From the NCBI RefSeq assembly GCF_002973525.1, contig NZ_PVEN01000002.1, positions 434,001 through 498,000 of the forward strand: DNA of 64,000 bases, in the 5' to 3' direction. The first letter of the stretch is position 1. Every line of letters begins with the position of its first letter. Source of the stretch: Paraburkholderia sp. BL21I4N1 (GTDB taxonomy: Bacteria; Pseudomonadota; Gammaproteobacteria; Burkholderiales; Burkholderiaceae). Both the position numbers and the translations under genes were made by a program. Positions 61,355 to 64,000 of the stretch are shown here, one piece after another. A model generated the notes under the pieces. The model was not told the origin of the DNA. It saw only the letters and a list, made by a program, of their open reading frames with translations, and searched no databases.

Positions 61355-61963
61355 ATGACCCTCGGACCGATCGCCAGCACCACCCAGCCTACCCCGGAGG
61401 GCACATCGGCGACCCGGCACGACGCGCTGCACGGCATGCTGATCCGCGGCGAAGCCGCAACGTTCCTGGGGTGCAGCCTGTACGCCGTCGACCGGCTTTG
61501 CCGTCGGTACGACATCCAGCGTATCCGCAGCCCGCGGGGCTACCTTTATGTTGACCGTGCAGGGTTGCAGAAGATCAAGGATCAGCTCGACACCATTCAG
61601 AGGGGAAGCCTGCTCGACGAGTGTGGCGCAGCGGAACGCCTGGGCCTGTCCCGAGCCACCGTCCGAACGCTGGTCAAGCGGGGTGCGCTGAAACCGGCGG
61701 TGCTGGCCCGGCGAACGCGGTACTTCCGCCCGCGGGACCTCGACGATCTGGACGGCCGGATGCAACGCGATGGCTACATCATCGCTGCCCGGGCTGCCGG
61801 GCACCTGGGCGTAACGCGTCAGCGGCTGTCCCAGCTTGTGCGCGGGGGGCGCCTGCATCCGTACATCGACCCGCGGGGACGGCGGCTGTTCGAGGTGGCA
61901 GAGCTGGACGCCTACCGACGCGAGCACCCGATGCAGGTCCCCCGATCCACCGCCACCGTTTGA
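61355..61963 (+). CDS. Protein with three tandem helix-turn-helix modules
   Basis: 202 residues from the ATG at 61355. Three MerR/excisionase-like modules of about 45-50 residues are visible: RGEAATFLGCSLYAVDRLCR with RSPRGYLYVDR; ECGAAERLGLSRATVRTLVK with RRTRYFRPRDLDDL; ARAAGHLGVTRQRLSQLVRG with DPRGRRLFEVAELDAY. It should bind DNA, perhaps a long composite site. It is a candidate regulator or architectural recombination protein of the element. An element palindrome follows nine bases after its stop. Confidence 0.72.
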   Translation: MTLGPIASTTQPTPEGTSATRHDALHGMLIRGEAATFLGCSLYAVDRLCRRYDIQRIRSPRGYLYVDRAGLQKIKDQLDTIQRGSLLDECGAAERLGLSRATVRTLVKRGALKPAVLARRTRYFRPRDLDDLDGRMQRDGYIIAARAAGHLGVTRQRLSQLVRGGRLHPYIDPRGRRLFEVAELDAYRREHPMQVPRSTATV

Positions 61964-61971
61964 CATGAAGC

Positions 61972-62015
61972 CGTGCCCTGGCACGACTTCATCGGCTGTA
62001 AAAACTTGCCATGAG
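61972..62015 (+). promoter_or_regulatory. Element-type promoter with palindromic operator
   Basis: The palindrome CGTGCCCTGGCACG (61972-61985) ends 2 bp upstream of a weak -35 TTCATC (61988-61993). A 16-bp spacer and -10 CATGAG (62010-62015) follow. The palindrome is flanked by ATGAAG and CTTCAT, a longer dyad. Confidence 0.55.
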
Positions 62016-62090
62016 CTCCGAAGTACGAGAGCTTGAACCGACCGGCCCCGCACCCGCAGGGCCTTCAACACCGACAGGAGGAAGAGACCC

Positions 62091-62651
62091 ATGGAGCAGT
62101 TCGGCAGCAACCCCGAGGCCCTCGACGAGGACCGTTTCAACGACCCAGCCGACCGTTCGGAGCCGGCGGTGGAGTTCACCCCGGACACGTTCGGCAAGAC
62201 CGGGACGGCAAAGGGCGGCAAGGCCCGCGCGGCGGCGCTCCCCGAGGAAGATTTGAGCAAGCCGCTTGCTCCGACCTTCGCGGAAGGGCATGGCCTGTTG
62301 AAGTTCTTCCCGCCGACCCTGCGGGACATGGCGCGCGCCGGGGTGAACTTCACGCTCGACAACAGCGGGGCCGTCACCGTGAACGGCTTCTACAAGCGCG
62401 GGCCGCTGTCGCTCGAAATCGGCGACGACGACGCGCTGACGGCGATCGACCGGCGCGGCCAACGGCATCCGATCGGGTCGTACGACGATCTGGTGACCCT
62501 GAACTACCGCGCCTGGATCCAGAGCAACACCCGGGGCGAGTCGTGCGCCCCGGAACGCCCGTGGCTCGACGCGTTCATCGCCAAGAACTGGGTGAAGCGT
62601 CAGGTCATTTTCGTGCCGCGCGATCCGTTGCCGACCGCTGACGGCGAGTGA
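62091..62651 (+). CDS. Unknown acidic protein
   Basis: 186 residues from the ATG at 62091 with AGGAGGAAG upstream. A disordered acidic N-terminus (DEDRFNDPADRSEP) precedes a folded domain: LKFFPPTLRDMARAGVNFTL, then VNGFYKRGPLSLEIGDDD, and NYRAWIQSNTRG. Nothing points to a function. A strong hairpin terminator follows. Confidence 0.6.
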   Translation: MEQFGSNPEALDEDRFNDPADRSEPAVEFTPDTFGKTGTAKGGKARAAALPEEDLSKPLAPTFAEGHGLLKFFPPTLRDMARAGVNFTLDNSGAVTVNGFYKRGPLSLEIGDDDALTAIDRRGQRHPIGSYDDLVTLNYRAWIQSNTRGESCAPERPWLDAFIAKNWVKRQVIFVPRDPLPTADGE

Positions 62652-62676
62652 TCCGCTGACGCTCGCGCAGCAAGCA

Positions 62677-62702
62677 AAACGCCCGGCTACGGCCGGGCGT
62701 TT
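62677..62702. terminator. Bidirectional terminator
   Basis: AAACGCCCGG pairs with CCGGGCGTTT. It separates the 62091 gene from the converging gene ending at 62727. Confidence 0.85.
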
Positions 62703-62726
62703 CCGTGGGCGTCGGGCAGGCAATGC

Positions 62727-63998
62727 TCAGGCGGTCACGAGATCGTCGACGGCCGCCGTATCAACATCCCTTGCTCGCGGGTGATCGGTGGCGAGGAAGT
62801 GGGCCCAGCCGCGCCACTCGACCTCGTAGACGTTCTGGGGATTCGACGGGATGTGCGCTGGCCGATCCCTTCGGGCACCCCATTCCTTCTTCGTCGAAAT
62901 GCCATGGTCCCGCCCCCAGGCGGAGGCTTCCGCCATCACGCAAAACCGGCGCTCGCCGTTGGCGACGGTGCCGGTCCCCAGGAAGTGTCCCCATCCCTGC
63001 CATTGGGATTTGTAGATGGTTTGGGGATTCGACGGGATGTTCGACGGTCGGCGATCACCGAGTGCCTGCCAAGCTCGCTGGGAGCGGACCTGCTGCGCCT
63101 GGGCCCACGTCGACGCTTCGGCTAAGGTGCAGAACTCGCGGTCGCCGTTGTACACATTCCCGGTGCCCAGGAATACTCCCCAACCTTCCCATACATCAGG
63201 GTACGCACTGGGCGGATTGCCTGGCATCCCCGGCGGAAGTTGGCCGCTCCGCGTCAGCATCCGCCATTCGTCTTCGGTTTCGATCCCCATGGGCTGGACC
63301 CAGGCCTTCGCATCGACGTACGACCACTTGGCCACTGGCTCGACGTGACGGAACGCGTCGGGTGGCAACGGCATACTGAGCGCTTCGTCGATCCTCTCGG
63401 ACAAACCATCGTCCTGCAGATGACCCTCCGCGATCAGCCTGGCCATGTGCCGCAGCACGGCTTCGATCACCGACCAGTAGTTCCCACGAGGCGACTGGAC
63501 CGCAACGTCCCAGGTGGGGTTGAGGAGGGCAAGCGGTGCCTCGCGAACCCGGATGACGGACCATCCGGCCGTGGTAAGGCGCAGGGATTTTTGGGCGTCG
63601 CTCACGTAGCGAGCCTCGCCTTTGTGCCAATGGCGCCCGTCGTATTCGATCGCCAGGCGTCTCGATCGGTCGAGCAGGTCGAGGAAGAGCACCCGCTCCC
63701 CATCCGCGGGGTCGACTACAGCACGCTGTCCGGGCACCAGGTCCAGGACGCCCTGCAGCCCGTGTTTTAGCGCCAGTTCAGGGCGGGACAGTCCGCCGCT
63801 CCACGCGGAGACGCCGAGGAAGCTCTTGAAACCTTTCCACTGCCCCTTGTAGGCCACGACGCTTTGCGGGCACTTGGGAATGTCGGCGGGCCAACCGTCC
63901 ATTTTGGTCCGCGCGTCCCATTCGTCCTGGGTCATGATCCCTTGGGCCTGGGCCCAGGCGCTTGCATCGTTCAACGAGCGCACCGTCTTTCTCGCCAC
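62727..63998 (-). CDS. Phage-integrase-repeat protein with embedded Vsr-like nuclease domain (may be 5' partial)
   Basis: 423 residues from a GTG at 63998; the frame is open to the window end, so the true start may lie outside. At least four units of about 50 residues follow the PHINT_rpt pattern, for example EASTWAQAQQVRSQRAWQAL with IPSNPQTIYKSQWQGWGHFL. Between the first and second unit (about residues 95-150) is a PD-(D/E)xK/Vsr-type nuclease core: LAIEYDGRHWH, then DAQKSLRLTTAGWSVIRVRE. The mix suggests a DNA endonuclease with repeat-based recognition. It could be a defence or mobility enzyme. Confidence 0.65.
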   Translation of the reverse strand: MARKTVRSLNDASAWAQAQGIMTQDEWDARTKMDGWPADIPKCPQSVVAYKGQWKGFKSFLGVSAWSGGLSRPELALKHGLQGVLDLVPGQRAVVDPADGERVLFLDLLDRSRRLAIEYDGRHWHKGEARYVSDAQKSLRLTTAGWSVIRVREAPLALLNPTWDVAVQSPRGNYWSVIEAVLRHMARLIAEGHLQDDGLSERIDEALSMPLPPDAFRHVEPVAKWSYVDAKAWVQPMGIETEDEWRMLTRSGQLPPGMPGNPPSAYPDVWEGWGVFLGTGNVYNGDREFCTLAEASTWAQAQQVRSQRAWQALGDRRPSNIPSNPQTIYKSQWQGWGHFLGTGTVANGERRFCVMAEASAWGRDHGISTKKEWGARRDRPAHIPSNPQNVYEVEWRGWAHFLATDHPRARDVDTAAVDDLVTA

Positions 63999-64000
63999 AG

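Noticed and set aside
1..64000. CRISPR arrays, tRNA or rRNA genes, insertion sequences
   Set aside because: No regularly spaced repeats with spacers, no tRNA cloverleaf or CCA end, no rRNA similarity and no transposase with terminal inverted repeats were seen on reading through.

Overview
The window joins a betaproteobacterial chromosome to a large integrated mobile element. Positions 1 to about 11,500 look like a Burkholderia/Paraburkholderia core chromosome: high G+C, dense genes, and a run of housekeeping genes (tex, a YdcH-like gene, a DinG/YoaA-type helicase, an alanine-rich lipoprotein, a ribosomal-oxygenase-type cupin, an FKBP/SlyD-type isomerase, a degenerate metallophosphoesterase, mutS). 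The genus is inferred from gene content and composition only.

From about 11,500 to the window end the sequence is a different entity. It is richer in G+C, its genes are mostly unrecognised, and it starts with a tyrosine integrase beside the 5' end of mutS. Its far end is not in the window. Layout: 11.6-14.0 kb integrase and a HTH protein; 14.1-20.3 kb exported and surface proteins, including two paralogous periplasmic proteins, a 1272-residue autotransporter and an outer-membrane barrel; 20.5-26.9 kb small unknown and membrane proteins, an L,D-transpeptidase-like protein and a ribbon-helix-helix protein; 27.0-38.3 kb a VirD4/TraD-like coupling ATPase, membrane and lipoprotein partners and a 1527-residue polyvalent protein; 38.4-41.3 kb an HNH endonuclease and a D5-type primase/helicase; 42.2-47.8 kb lipoproteins, one with a zinc-protease motif, and a Sel1-repeat protein; 47.9-55.7 kb an ADP-ribosyltransferase-like protein, a complete iteron origin, two tandem TrfA-type initiators and topoisomerase III; 55.7-64 kb plasmid/phage accessory proteins (DUF6876-like, NinX-like, ArdA-like, LPD29-like, a triple-HTH protein, a repeat-nuclease fusion).

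The element has its own replication module. The origin at 48.4-49.05 kb has a perfect DnaA box, two AT-rich 13-mers and five iterons at about 22-bp spacing, followed by a TrfA-family initiator. The next gene is a second TrfA-like protein whose C-terminal third resembles the catalytic domain of exonuclease VII large subunit. This apparent initiator-nuclease fusion is the most novel item.

The element also has its own regulatory code. A 14-bp palindrome, consensus CGTGCCNNGGCACG, recurs at about 23 places, nearly all between genes. Many copies sit next to one promoter family: TTGACN, exactly 16 bp, then a poor -10 (TAGGTT-like) after TGC or CGC. In seven promoters the palindrome ends 2-3 bp upstream of -35, and in three more it is 22-24 bp upstream, two helical turns further. 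In a few it lies at or just after the start of transcription. This suggests one element-wide regulator, probably an activator at most promoters. Its gene was not identified. No tRNA, rRNA, CRISPR array or insertion sequence was seen.
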